Shown here piece by piece: positions 46,871 through 54,470 of a stretch of DNA of 54,470 nt. Under the pieces are notes generated by a model that worked only from the letters and a program-made list of their open reading frames with translations, did not search any database and was not told the DNA's origin. The DNA is taken from the NCBI GenBank assembly GCA_021776375.1, contig JAJFGA010000015.1, positions 1-54,470 on the forward strand, read 5' to 3'. The number at the start of each line of letters is the position of its first letter. Within the stretch, counting starts at the first letter, position 1. A program made the position numbers and the translations under genes. Source of the DNA: Hyphococcus sp. (GTDB lineage: Bacteria; Pseudomonadota; Alphaproteobacteria; Caulobacterales; Parvularculaceae).

Positions 46871-48352
46871 TTACCGGCGTTTCAGCGTGCCAAGAAGCCC
46901 GCGCACCAGCTCGCGCGCGAGCGTACGCGCCGCGGTTTTGAATGCGGCCTCGCTGATGGTCTGACGGTTCGAGCGGCGGCGCCTCGGAGCCCTCCTCGAT
47001 GTTCTTCGTGTTGTCGTCCGGGATTTGTCTTTCTCAGCACGCTGGCGCGCTTTTTCCTCATTCTCCGCGATGCGCTCAGCGCGTTTGTGCAAGACTTCGT
47101 AGGCGGATTGGCGATCGATGGTTTGATCATATTTATCCGCCATCTCAGACATTTGAAGCACGGTTCTGCGCTCGACTTTGGTGACCGGACCCATGCGCGA
47201 GGCCGGCGGGCGGATTAGCGTTTGCTGGACAATGCCGGGCGCGCCCTTACTGGCCAGTGTCGATACCAGCGCCTCACCAATGCCAAGCTCGGTGATAACA
47301 TCAACGGTTTTAAAATCGGGGTTGGCGCGAAAAGTTTCCGCCGCCGCACGAACAACCCTCTGCTCGCGCGGCGTGAAGGCGCGCAGCGCGTGTTGCACGC
47401 GATTGCCAAGCTGGCTGGAAACGCTGTCTGGCACGTCAAGCGGGTTTTGCGTCACGAAAAAGACGCTGACGCCTTTGGACCGTATCAGGCGAACAACCTG
47501 TTCGACCTTTTTGAGCAACGCCTTCGGCGCGTCGTTAAACAACAGATGCGCCTCGTCAAAAAAGAACACCAGCTTGGGCTTTTCCGGATCGCCGATTTCC
47601 GGCAATTCTTCAAACAGTTCCGACAACAACCACAACAAGAATGTAGCGTAGAGTTTTGGCGTCTGCATCAGCTTGTCGGCGGCGAGGATATTGATGATTC
47701 CGGCGCCGGTTTCATCGGTGCGTAAAAAGTCGTCGAGGTCGAGCGCCGGCTCGCCAAAGAATTTGGCGGCGCCCTGTTCTTCCAGCGCAAGCAAGCGCCG
47801 CTGAATGGCGCCGACGCTGGCTTTGGAAACATGGCCATATTCTACCGACAATTCCTTTGACCGGTTCGCCACCTCCACCAGGAGCGCGCGCAGATCCTTC
47901 AGATCCAAAAGCAACAGGCCCTCATCGTCGGCGAGACGAAAGGCTAATGTCAAAACGCCTTCCTGAGTGTCATTGAGACCCAACAGAGCCGCCAGAAGCA
48001 ACGGCCCCATTTCGGTTACCGTCGCGCGGATCGGGTGTCCTTGTTTGCCGAACAAATCCCAGAAGCACACTGGATATCCGGTCGGTTCATAGGGCTCGAG
48101 CCCGACCACATTCGCGCGTTTGCTGAGGAAGTCTTTCATCTTTACCGGCTGCGAGACACCCGACAAATCACCCTTCACGTCGGCGACAAAGACCGGCACG
48201 CCGGCATCCGAGAGGCCTTCGGCGATAATCTGTAGCGTGACGGTTTTGCCTGTGCCGGTAGCGCCGGCGATCAGCCCATGGCGATTGGCGTATTTCAGAT
48301 TGAGATATTCAGGGCGTTTGCTTTTGCCGAGAAAAATTGCGTTTTCCGTCAT
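46871..48352 (-). CDS. HerA/DUF853-type P-loop ATPase
   Basis: A 493-residue protein starting at ATG 48352, behind GGAGAT. The frame is open upstream without similarity. Walker A is [10 protein letters not shown]; Walker B is [13 protein letters not shown]. It ends in a basic tail rich in Arg ([16 protein letters not shown]), which could bind nucleic acid or acidic phospholipid. DUF853 proteins are hexameric HerA-like ATPases of unknown physiological role. The partner gene downstream is a CPBP protease, and no NurA nuclease is nearby. Confidence 0.88.
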   Translation of the reverse strand: MTENAIFLGKSKRPEYLNLKYANRHGLIAGATGTGKTVTLQIIAEGLSDAGVPVFVADVKGDLSGVSQPVKMKDFLSKRANVVGLEPYEPTGYPVCFWDLFGKQGHPIRATVTEMGPLLLAALLGLNDTQEGVLTLAFRLADDEGLLLLDLKDLRALLVEVANRSKELSVEYGHVSKASVGAIQRRLLALEEQGAAKFFGEPALDLDDFLRTDETGAGIINILAADKLMQTPKLYATFLLWLLSELFEELPEIGDPEKPKLVFFFDEAHLLFNDAPKALLKKVEQVVRLIRSKGVSVFFVTQNPLDVPDSVSSQLGNRVQHALRAFTPREQRVVRAAAETFRANPDFKTVDVITELGIGEALVSTLASKGAPGIVQQTLIRPPASRMGPVTKVERRTVLQMSEMADKYDQTIDRQSAYEVLHKRAERIAENEEKARQRAEKDKSRTTTRRTSRRAPRRRRSNRQTISEAAFKTAARTLARELVRGLLGTLKRR

Positions 48353-48593
48353 GATATCTCCGCCAACACCGCATTGCGGTCGCCATAAAACGCAGATCGA
48401 TAAGGGGCTGCGGCGGCGACAGCAAGAGGCTATGGCCGCGCGTCTGCGACAAATCTGCGGTTTTCCCGGCGATGGTGCGGCCAAGAAATCATTTACCAAT
48501 GCTAGAAAATCCGTTAATTTCCTTAGTCTCACGCGGGGGTGGGGACGCTCCAACTATCAGCGTGAGGAATGGGCAGACAGAAAGAAGGCCATC

Positions 48594-49124
48594 ATGTTTA
48601 GATTGATACTCGTCATCGCGGTTGCGCTGGCGGTGATTATTGGACTGACGAAATTAACGCGCCCTGTGGCGCCGGATGCGGGCGATGCGGCTGCGGAAGC
48701 GGCGGGCGAAGCTACAGACACTGCCGGCGCTACCGATGGTGCGGTCGCTGCTGGTGAGGAACTTGCCGGCGGCGCAGAAGATACAAGCGAGACCATGGCT
48801 AGCGAGTCAGCTGAAGAGCTTGCTGCTGCGGCCGACGCCGCAGCAGCTGACGCGATGGATACCGCAGAAGAGGTGGCGGCAACTGCTGCGGTTTTAAAGG
48901 AAGCAGCAGCCGAAGTTGAGGCGACAGCGGATGCCGTCGACACCGCCGGCGCGGCTGCGGGCGAGGTCTCTGACACGGTTGACGCCGCCGCCGATGCGGT
49001 CAGCGACGCCGCAGATGACGGCGTTGAAGCAGCCGCTGCTACGGTAGAAGAGGCTGCAAGCGAAGTTGATGCGCCGGCAGAAGAAGCCGCCGACGAAACG
49101 CAAGATCCGAGCGACGGCGAATAA
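48594..49124 (+). CDS. Membrane-anchored Ala/Asp/Glu-rich low-complexity protein
   Basis: A 176-residue protein starting at ATG 48594. Residues 1-22 form one membrane helix (LILVIAVALAVIIGL). The rest is almost entirely Ala, Asp, Glu, Thr, Val, Ser and Gly, with one Lys and no aromatic residues. It contains loosely repeated pieces such as AADAVSDAADDG and EVEATADAVDTA, suggesting long amphipathic acidic helices or a disordered rod. No domain was recognised. It could be a periplasmic spacer or a LEA-like shield. Its frame is real rather than its antisense (48557-49159, Ser/Ala-rich), because it has a membrane start and a terminator follows at 49158. Confidence 0.65.
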   Translation: MFRLILVIAVALAVIIGLTKLTRPVAPDAGDAAAEAAGEATDTAGATDGAVAAGEELAGGAEDTSETMASESAEELAAAADAAAADAMDTAEEVAATAAVLKEAAAEVEATADAVDTAGAAAGEVSDTVDAAADAVSDAADDGVEAAAATVEEAASEVDAPAEEAADETQDPSDGE

Positions 49125-49157
49125 GCGACGCAAACCAAAACCGTCGAAGAACTAGAC

Positions 49158-49193
49158 AACGCCGTTCTCCCATATCGGAGGGCGGCGTTTTGT
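49158..49193 (+). terminator. Intrinsic terminator after the Ala/Asp/Glu-rich gene
   Basis: AACGCCGttCTCC/GGAGggCGGCGTT stem with a CATATC loop (49158-49189), followed by TTTTG. It lies 33 bases past the stop codon at 49124. Confidence 0.85.
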
Positions 49194-49290
49194 TAACACT
49201 CTGTTCATCAAGACGTATAAAATTTTAACACAATTGTAGCGGGTACTGCTTAGTTTCCGCCGCAATGACAGATAAACAGAGGAAAACGGC

Positions 49291-49638
49291 ATGACTGCGG
49301 CAGCCATGATCGATCTTGATCACCTTGAGAAATACGTTGTGGGTGATGTTGCGCTCAGAGATGAGATCCTCTCGATCTTTGGCGATCAGGTTCAGCTATT
49401 GAGCGAGCAGTTCTCGATAGACCAGAGCGATCAAGGATGGTGCGACACCGCGCATGCGATCAAAGGCGCAGCACGCGGCATTGGCGCCTGGGCGCTAGGG
49501 GATATGTGTGCAGAGGCTGAAGCGCTGACGGGAAAAGTCCCCGGCAAGAGTGAGAAGCGCGCGGCTTTATTGGTGTCGCTGCGTCGCCAGTTGGAAACGA
49601 CCCTTGGAGAAGCAAAACGTCTGCGCGATCTCAACTGA
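49291..49638 (+). CDS. Hpt-domain phosphotransfer protein
   Basis: A 115-residue single-domain protein with AGAGGAAA before ATG 49291. Helical Hpt fold; the phosphate-accepting His55 lies in CDTAHAIKGAARGIGAW. It should pass phosphate between a hybrid histidine kinase and response regulators; no kinase or regulator gene is adjacent. Its stop abuts the stop of the convergent VWA gene (one base apart). Confidence 0.87.
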   Translation: MTAAAMIDLDHLEKYVVGDVALRDEILSIFGDQVQLLSEQFSIDQSDQGWCDTAHAIKGAARGIGAWALGDMCAEAEALTGKVPGKSEKRAALLVSLRRQLETTLGEAKRLRDLN

Positions 49639-50814
49639 TCAGCGTTTCAGTTCGGTCATGGCGCTGGCGATCCCGCCAAGCGTCAACGGATACATGCGGT
49701 CGCCGACCAACTCCCGAATAAGCTGCGTTGACGGCACGTATTCCCAGCTATCGCGTTGAATAGGGTTCAGCCAGACCACGCTCTCGTAAATATCGGTCAG
49801 CCGCTTCAGCCAGATCGCGCCCGGTTCTTCATTGAAATACTCAACAGAACCGCCGGGCACGGTAATCTCGTAGGGGCTCATCGAGGCGTCGCCGATAAAG
49901 ATGATTTTGTAGTCATGCGGGTATTTGTGCATGATCTCCCATGTCGGGATTTTCTCCGTCCAGCGCCGCCGGTTGTCCTTCCACACATAATCGTAAAGGC
50001 AATTGTGGAAATAGAAATACTCCATGTGTTTAAATTCCGTCCGCGCCGCAGAGAACAACTCTTCACAGGTGCGCACAAACGGATCCATCGACCCGCCCGC
50101 ATCAAAAAACAACAACACCTTGATCGCATTGCGCCGTTCAGGGCGCATCTGAATGTCGAGATAGCCTGAACGGGCGGTCGCATCGATGGTATTGTCGAGA
50201 TCAAACTCGTCGGGCGCGCCCTTGCGGGCGAAACGGCGCAACCGGCGCAGCGCCACTTTTATGTTCCGTGTGCCAAGCTCTACATTATCGTCGAGATTTT
50301 TGTATTCGCGCTTTTCCCAAACCTTAACCGCGCGGCCCTGGCGCTTGCCTTGATTGCCAATGCGAACGCCTTCGGGGTTATAACCGCCAGATCCGAAAGG
50401 CGACGTCCCTCCAGTCCCGATCCATTTCGAACCGCCTTGATGGCGTTTTTTCTGTTCGTCGAGACGCTGTTTCAGCGTCTCCATAATTTTATCCCAACCA
50501 CCGAGCGCTTCGATCTGTTTTTTTTCTTCTTCGGTGAAATATTTCTCGGTGAGCAGTTTCAGCCAGGCTTCGGGTATTTCCGCGACGACGCTCTCCTCGA
50601 CGCTTTCGATTCCCTTGAAGACGTGGCTGAAAACACGGTCGAACTTGTCAAGGTTACGCTCATCTTTGACCAGGGTTGAGCGCGACAGATAATAAAAGTC
50701 CTCAACCTTGCGGCTGGCAAGGTCAGCGTCCATCGCCTCCATTAGCGTCAGATATTCGCGCAAAGAGACCGGCAGGCCCGCAGATTTCAACTCATGAAAA
50801 AATTTTGTAAACAT
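49639..50814 (-). CDS. VWA-domain protein, CoxE-like
   Basis: A 391-residue cytoplasmic protein. The N-terminal part is helical (VSLREYLTLMEAMDA...DFYYLSRSTLVKDE). A basic Gly-rich middle follows (KRHQGGSKWIGTGGTSPFGSGGYNPEG). The VWA domain has MIDAS-like LLFFDAGGSMDPFV and FIGDASMSPYE. Proteins of this kind normally work with a MoxR-type AAA ATPase in metal-centre or enzyme maturation. No such gene is next to it. Function here is unknown. Confidence 0.87.
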   Translation of the reverse strand: MFTKFFHELKSAGLPVSLREYLTLMEAMDADLASRKVEDFYYLSRSTLVKDERNLDKFDRVFSHVFKGIESVEESVVAEIPEAWLKLLTEKYFTEEEKKQIEALGGWDKIMETLKQRLDEQKKRHQGGSKWIGTGGTSPFGSGGYNPEGVRIGNQGKRQGRAVKVWEKREYKNLDDNVELGTRNIKVALRRLRRFARKGAPDEFDLDNTIDATARSGYLDIQMRPERRNAIKVLLFFDAGGSMDPFVRTCEELFSAARTEFKHMEYFYFHNCLYDYVWKDNRRRWTEKIPTWEIMHKYPHDYKIIFIGDASMSPYEITVPGGSVEYFNEEPGAIWLKRLTDIYESVVWLNPIQRDSWEYVPSTQLIRELVGDRMYPLTLGGIASAMTELKR

Positions 50815-51014
50815 CCAACCATCTTACAATCCGCAGCGGAGAGGGAAAGCGGCCTGCGCAGGTGGATTTGCCAGGTTTTGAGGGGACACATGGCTGAACC
50901 CGGCTCCAACCCTCGAGAATTCAATAAATCCCGGGCCAGCAATTGATTTCAGCGCGAATTTGCCGTTAATTGGAGCCTTGTTAACCATAGTCGTGTCTGC
51001 AAGGGGTAGGGGCC

Positions 51015-51467
51015 ATGAGAATAGTTGTAGTTTTATTCGCCGCAATCATGCTGGCGTTTTCACCGCTCAATGCGGCGATTGCGGCAGGTATTTCACAGTC
51101 GCAAGTTGTCTCCATTCTCTCCGGCCAAGGCTATAATGCGCAAGAATATGAAGCCAACAAAGTTATTGTCGATGCTAGCGGTTTTAGAATCATTGTCTGG
51201 ATAGACGGGGCTGATGGCGATATTTCCTATATCACCTGGCTGCCTGGGGTTACGGCCGATGAAGTCGGCTACAAGATTCTCAACAAGTTCAATAATGACG
51301 TGAAATTCGGTCGTGCGTTTGCTGACAGCGATGGCGACATCCGGTTGCAAATGGATCGTAATTCCGGCGGCGGCGTTTCGACTGAAAATGTCCTATCAGA
51401 TTTCGACGTCTTCCTTATGCTGATTGGCAAGTTCCTGTCGGACCTGGAATCGCAAACCATCGCTTGA
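51015..51467 (+). CDS. Exported YbjN-domain protein
   Basis: A 150-residue protein with a signal peptide (about 1-24, ending AAIAA). The remainder is YbjN-like (VVSILSGQGYNAQEYE and WLPGVTADEVGYKILNKFNNDVKFGRAF). YbjN folds are type-III-secretion-chaperone-like; the function of exported members is unknown. It is divergent from the VWA gene across 200 bp. Confidence 0.75.
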   Translation: MRIVVVLFAAIMLAFSPLNAAIAAGISQSQVVSILSGQGYNAQEYEANKVIVDASGFRIIVWIDGADGDISYITWLPGVTADEVGYKILNKFNNDVKFGRAFADSDGDIRLQMDRNSGGGVSTENVLSDFDVFLMLIGKFLSDLESQTIA

Positions 51468-51666
51468 TCCAGACTGTGCAAAGCCGCAGCTTCACGTGAG
51501 ACTGCGTAATGTTATCTAGTAACCGCAACTTTCTGGGGAAAACCCAAAATAAATAAACGAAAAGGGTGTATTCTTTGCGCCGGAGGGAATGACCTATTGG
51601 CGGTTCTCGACTATAGTTAATTAAATAAGGATAAACTCAGCGCGTGACTGGGGGGTTAGGCCAAGT

Positions 51667-52215
51667 ATGGACGAGCAAGTTGCATCGACGTCGGACATCG
51701 ATCAGCCGCAGGACGAAGAAGAAACATTCACACTTAAAGGTATTGTGAAATGGTTCGATCCCACCAAGGGGTACGGGTTTATTGTCCCGGATAACCCTGA
51801 TGGGCAGGGCGATGTACTGATTCACCTGTCCTGTCTGAAGGCCGCAGGTCGCGAAACCGCCCGAGAGGGCGCGACCATCGAATGTGAAGTGATCCGTCGC
51901 AACAAAGGGCTTCAGGCTCTGAAGTTATTAGATATAGACGAATCAACGGCGACGCCGCTAATGGCGCAAACGCCGATCATCAGCCAAACGCCGGCGGGAG
52001 ACTTTACCCGCGCCGAGGTCAAGTGGTTCAACCGCGCCAAGGGCTTTGGGTTTTTGACCCGGGGCGAGGGCACATCTGACATCTTCATTCATATGGAGAC
52101 AGTGCGAAATTGCGGCATGGGAGAGCTTGCCCCTGGCCAGCGCCTGCAAGTGTCCTTCGGCGAAGGCCGCAAAGGCCTCTTGGCCGTGGAAATAAGACCC
52201 GACCCTGATAATTAG
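51667..52215 (+). CDS. Double cold-shock-domain protein
   Basis: A 182-residue protein. CSD 1 (about 20-85): GIVKWFDPTKGYGFIVP, DVLIHLSCL. CSD 2 (about 115-180): AEVKWFNRAKGFGFLTRG, DIFIHMETV. Both contain the RNP1-like KGYGF/KGFGF and RNP2-like motifs, so both should bind single-stranded nucleic acid. Fused CSD pairs are common in alphaproteobacteria. A 199-bp upstream stretch, AT-rich near 51610-51640, may be a long leader as in cold-shock genes. The DUF192 gene follows after 12 bp. Confidence 0.93.
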   Translation: MDEQVASTSDIDQPQDEEETFTLKGIVKWFDPTKGYGFIVPDNPDGQGDVLIHLSCLKAAGRETAREGATIECEVIRRNKGLQALKLLDIDESTATPLMAQTPIISQTPAGDFTRAEVKWFNRAKGFGFLTRGEGTSDIFIHMETVRNCGMGELAPGQRLQVSFGEGRKGLLAVEIRPDPDN

Positions 52216-52227
52216 CCAAGTAAAGCC

Positions 52228-52719
52228 ATGACCCAGTTTCGCGTAGCCGCTGTTTTTGCAAAATTCATTTTTCTACTGACGATTTTCGCGACCGGCGCTT
52301 GCGCGCAGTCCGATGGGCTTGGCGGCGCTCCCGGCATGGCGACCTCAAAGCTGGTGGTAGAAACTGCCGCCGGCAAGCATGTCTTCAACGTTGAACTGGT
52401 CGATACGCCGGAGACCCGCAGGGTGGGGTTGATGTACCGCACCGAGCTTGCCGCCGATGCCGGGATGTTGTTCGATTTCGAAGAACCGCAGACCGTGAGC
52501 ATCTGGATGAAAAACACCCTGATCCCCCTCGATATCGCCTTCATCGACGAGGCCGGCGTCATCAAACGCATCACCGCCAACGCGACGCCAAAGTCGCTGG
52601 AAAGCATGCCGTCGGGCGCAATCGTGCTCTCAGTGCTTGAGGTCAATGGCGGGACTTTCGCGGCCCTGGGAATAAACGAGGGCGACCGCGTCCGCCACCC
52701 GCTGTTCAAGAACGACTAA
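52228..52719 (+). CDS. Exported DUF192 family protein
   Basis: A 163-residue protein with a signal peptide (ending GACAQ). The DUF192 core is RVGLMYRTELAADAGMLFDF, SIWMKNTLIPLDIAFID and GDRVRHPLF. Function of the family is unknown. Twelve bases after the cold-shock gene, so probably co-transcribed. Confidence 0.88.
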   Translation: MTQFRVAAVFAKFIFLLTIFATGACAQSDGLGGAPGMATSKLVVETAAGKHVFNVELVDTPETRRVGLMYRTELAADAGMLFDFEEPQTVSIWMKNTLIPLDIAFIDEAGVIKRITANATPKSLESMPSGAIVLSVLEVNGGTFAALGINEGDRVRHPLFKND

Positions 52720-52802
52720 CCCGCATCAATGGTCTTTACATCCGCGGCAAGATAGACGATGACCCGCCGCGCGGCCTTTACGGGCCGCAGTCAAACCCTA
52801 GT

Positions 52803-52879
<77 letters not shown>

Positions 52880-52932
52880 TTTTGATCGCGCCGGAAATCG
52901 GCTGCGAACAAGGACAGAAAGAGCAGGCCGCT

Positions 52933-53241
52933 ATGTTTGCGCGCATTTACCGCCCATCAAAGACTGCGATGCAATCAGGCAAGGCGCACACAAAATCATG
53001 GTTGCTGGAGTTTGACGCCGAGACCGCAAGGCGCATCGATCCGCTGATGGGCTGGACCAGCGCTGATGATATGACCGCCAGCGAGGTCCATCTGTCCTTC
53101 GACAGTGAGGATGAAGCCATCGCTTATGCGAAAAATAACGGCATTCCCTATCGGGTCGAGCCGGAACATCGCCCGACCGCCGCGCCTAAGGCCTATTCCG
53201 ACAATTTCGCCTTCCACCGGCGCAAGCCCTGGACCCATTAA
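52933..53241 (+). CDS. NADH dehydrogenase complex I accessory subunit (NDUFS4-like)
   Basis: A 102-residue protein starting at ATG 52933 (MFARIYRPSKTAMQSG). The family (ETC complex I subunit, NDUFS4) shows WLLEFDAETARRIDPLMGW, TSADDM, VHLSFDSEDEAIAYAKNNG and NFAFHRRKPWTH. It is a supernumerary subunit at the peripheral arm, present in alphaproteobacteria and mitochondria. It lies between the tRNA-Pro and tRNA-Arg genes. Confidence 0.93.
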   Translation: MFARIYRPSKTAMQSGKAHTKSWLLEFDAETARRIDPLMGWTSADDMTASEVHLSFDSEDEAIAYAKNNGIPYRVEPEHRPTAAPKAYSDNFAFHRRKPWTH

Positions 53242-53335
53242 GCTAGGTTGGCTTTTACTTCCCTCCAAACCTGCTCTAAATTCTGTGCATCACGCGGCGC
53301 CGGGCGTCAGTCATCCGGATATCGCCATGCGTCAC

Positions 53336-53412
53336 GGCCCCGTAGCTCAACTGGATAGAGCACCGGCCTTCTAAGCCGGGGGTTGCAGGTTCAAGTCCTG
53401 CCGGGGTCGCCA
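53336..53412 (+). tRNA. tRNA-Arg (TCT)
   Basis: 77 nt. Acceptor GGCCCCG pairs with CGGGGTC (one G-T pair); anticodon stem CCGGC/GCCGG with loop CTTCTAA gives TCT (reads AGA/AGG). CCA is encoded. Sister of the gene at 53624, see that entry. Confidence 0.96.
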
Positions 53413-53623
53413 TTTTTTATCTCGCGGCTATTCGCTTCGCGAACGCCTCCGATGGGGCGGCCTGACCCCACGCGCGAAGGCGCGCAAACCATATTTCGAC
53501 CGCCTTCGCGGTCGCGGCGCCCGGTCGTGCGCGTTTGGCGGAGACAATTGGCCGTTGTTTTCCAATCCGCGCCAAAAAAGGCGGCTCGCCATTCCCTGCC
53601 TGCCGCTGTATGACACGCGCGCT

Positions 53624-53700
53624 GGCTCCGTAGCTCAATTGGATAGAGCATCGGCCTTCGAAGCCGAGGGTTGCAGGTTCAAGTCCTGCCGGGGTCGCCA
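53624..53700 (+). tRNA. tRNA-Arg (TCG)
   Basis: 77 nt. Anticodon stem TCGGC/GCCGA with loop CTTCGAA gives TCG (reads CGA and relatives). The acceptor 5' strand GGCTCCG pairs with CGGGGTC through two G-T wobbles. Only five bases differ from the TCT gene 211 bp upstream: acceptor base 4, one D-loop base, the anticodon-stem pair and the anticodon base. CCA is encoded. Confidence 0.95.
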
Positions 53701-53941
53701 TTTTTTATCTCGCGGTAATTCGCTTCGCAAAGCCTCCGATGTGCGGCCTGACCGGCCGTCGCACAGTCGTGCGCGTTCGCCACGCAGGGGCTTACTATCC
53801 ATAGTCGCGGCATACCGAAGCAAGCTTGCCAGCACCCTTATCTAATATAGTGTAGGATAGTCGGGCCGGTTAGCTGGCGATGGGGAAAGGCAACTCGCAA
53901 TTTCGATTAAAGAAAAGCCGCTTATCGATGCAGCCTCTCAA

Positions 53942-54295
53942 ATGGGGCCGCTTCCGTCTTTCCTTTTTGCGAACCCGGTTTTCGCCGGGTTCTTCGCCAT
54001 GCTTATGTGCCCGGTATTCGGCGCAGTCTTTACGCTGTTTCATGCCTCCATCGGTACTGTCAACGCGCTGATATTGTTCGAGGCGGCAAGGCTGGGCGCT
54101 ATCATCGGCGCGATCGTTGGCGCCTTCGTTTTCAGCATCATTGCTGTGAGCGCTCATATTCATCGTGATGAAATGAAGTATCGCCTGCTTTTTGTTTTCG
54201 GCGGAGCGTTGGGGATCGCTTTTCTTGTAATCCTCGACCGGCTCACTCTGGAAGCGTTGCGTGAGTGGTTCTCGACCGCTGGGCCGCTTGTTTGA
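53942..54295 (+). CDS. Small hypothetical membrane protein
   Basis: A 117-residue protein with three likely membrane helices (about 5-33, 40-70 and 82-102). No conserved domain was recognised and no ribosome site is clear. The frame is closed upstream at 53858, so no better start is available. Function unknown. Confidence 0.5.
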   Translation: MGPLPSFLFANPVFAGFFAMLMCPVFGAVFTLFHASIGTVNALILFEAARLGAIIGAIVGAFVFSIIAVSAHIHRDEMKYRLLFVFGGALGIAFLVILDRLTLEALREWFSTAGPLV

Positions 54296-54336
54296 TGACA
54301 CAACCGTGGTGGTTTGCGCTCCCAACAACTATTTTG

Positions 54337-54470
54337 TTACTTCACATATTTTCCGAAAATGGGTTCGGTCAAATATGACAACAGCGCCAGAACTAGCGTT
54401 GTATTAACGACCATCATCAATCCATCCGGGCCGAGAGAAATAATTTCAAATCCCACCAACAGGACCGCCA
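54337..54470 (-). CDS. C-terminal end of a membrane protein (partial)
   Basis: A minus-strand frame enters from the right edge and ends at the TAA at 54337-54339. It encodes 44 hydrophobic-rich residues ending LSYLTEPIFGKYVK. The stretch contains one membrane helix (MMVVNTTLVLALLSYL). No family could be assigned. Confidence 0.5.
   Translation of the reverse strand, partial: AVLLVGFEIISLGPDGLMMVVNTTLVLALLSYLTEPIFGKYVK

Larger units (their letters stand above)
53336..53753 (+). repeat. Tandem segmental duplication of tRNA-Arg with 3' flank
   Basis: Copy 1 is 53336-53467 and copy 2 is 53624-53753. Similarity covers the tRNA and about 53 bases downstream (tttttatctcgcgg, attcgcttcgc, gcctccgatg, gcggcctgacc), with a few small gaps. 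The 5' flanks are not alike. The arrangement suggests a duplication event that began at or near the tRNA 5' end. Confidence 0.85.

Noticed and set aside
48557..49159. 200-codon Ser/Ala-rich frame antisense to the Ala/Asp/Glu-rich gene
   Set aside because: It is the mirror of the repetitive composition; no ribosome site or domain. The plus-strand frame has a membrane anchor and a terminator.
50964..50990. TTAA-type half-sites resembling a CtrA box
   Set aside because: The gap between halves is 11 bases, not 7 as CtrA needs.
51599..51634. Short frame MTYWRFSTIVN before the cold-shock gene, with GGAGGG next to it
   Set aside because: The spacing between GGAGG and ATG is only two bases, too short for good initiation, and there is no other evidence for a leader peptide.

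Overview
The window is about 54 kb of alphaproteobacterial chromosome, moderately GC-rich and densely coded on both strands. Three things point to the class. The lexA gene carries the alphaproteobacterial SOS operator GTTC-N7-GTTC. The gyrA-coaD-cyclophilin-cyclophilin block and the tpiA-ppiD-trpE / trpGDC-lexA-comEC-gltX-gltA block are both familiar gene orders in the class. An NDUFS4-like complex I accessory protein is also present. Most genes are core metabolism or housekeeping. I cannot name the genus.

Layout. 1-740: a truncated DDE transposase running off the left edge, then a 15-bp tandem repeat that forms the 3' end of a kelch-repeat gene. 729-2447: kelch protein and a Cu/Zn-superoxide-dismutase-like lipoprotein (minus). 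2598-8091: gyrA, coaD, a periplasmic and a cytoplasmic cyclophilin, and an enoyl-CoA hydratase (plus). 8124-10111: divergent ZIP importer and CDF exporter for metal ions. 10065-19934: a minus-strand block that reads in transcription order as TonB-dependent receptor, a peptide-family ABC transporter with fused parts (binding protein joined to permease, second permease, double ATPase), an S58/P1 (DmpA/NylC) amidohydrolase and an exosortase-type O-glycosylation ligase. 20437-26750: histidine degradation (hutI-hutH-hutU and an alpha/beta hydrolase on minus, hutG divergent). 26819-33074: a surface beta-helix-like protein, gltA, gltX and comEC, with two copies of one hairpin repeat at two convergent gene ends. 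33090-43017: lexA with its operator, trpC-trpD-trpG, a divergent polysaccharide-deacetylase-like gene, a DUF885 peptidase-like gene, trpE and ppiD. 43330-46238: tpiA, a lipoprotein hydrolase, a small membrane protein and a NUDIX hydrolase. 46247-50814: CPBP protease, HerA-like ATPase, an anchored Ala/Asp/Glu-rich protein, an Hpt protein and a VWA protein. 51015-54470: YbjN-like protein, double cold-shock-domain protein, DUF192 protein, tRNA-Pro, complex I subunit, two sister tRNA-Arg genes and two small membrane proteins.

The most unusual parts are these: the TonB receptor / fused ABC transporter / NylC-type hydrolase block, which looks like a complete outer-membrane-to-cytoplasm import and hydrolysis route for peptides or other amide compounds; the natural solute-binding-protein/permease fusion inside it; a tandem tRNA-Arg duplication whose copies differ in anticodon (TCT versus TCG); three kinds of intergenic palindromic repeat; and ligand substitutions in the SodC-like protein (a zinc His is Glu) and in HutG (a metal His is Asn). 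I saw no prophage, CRISPR array or rRNA. The only mobile-element remnant is at the left edge.
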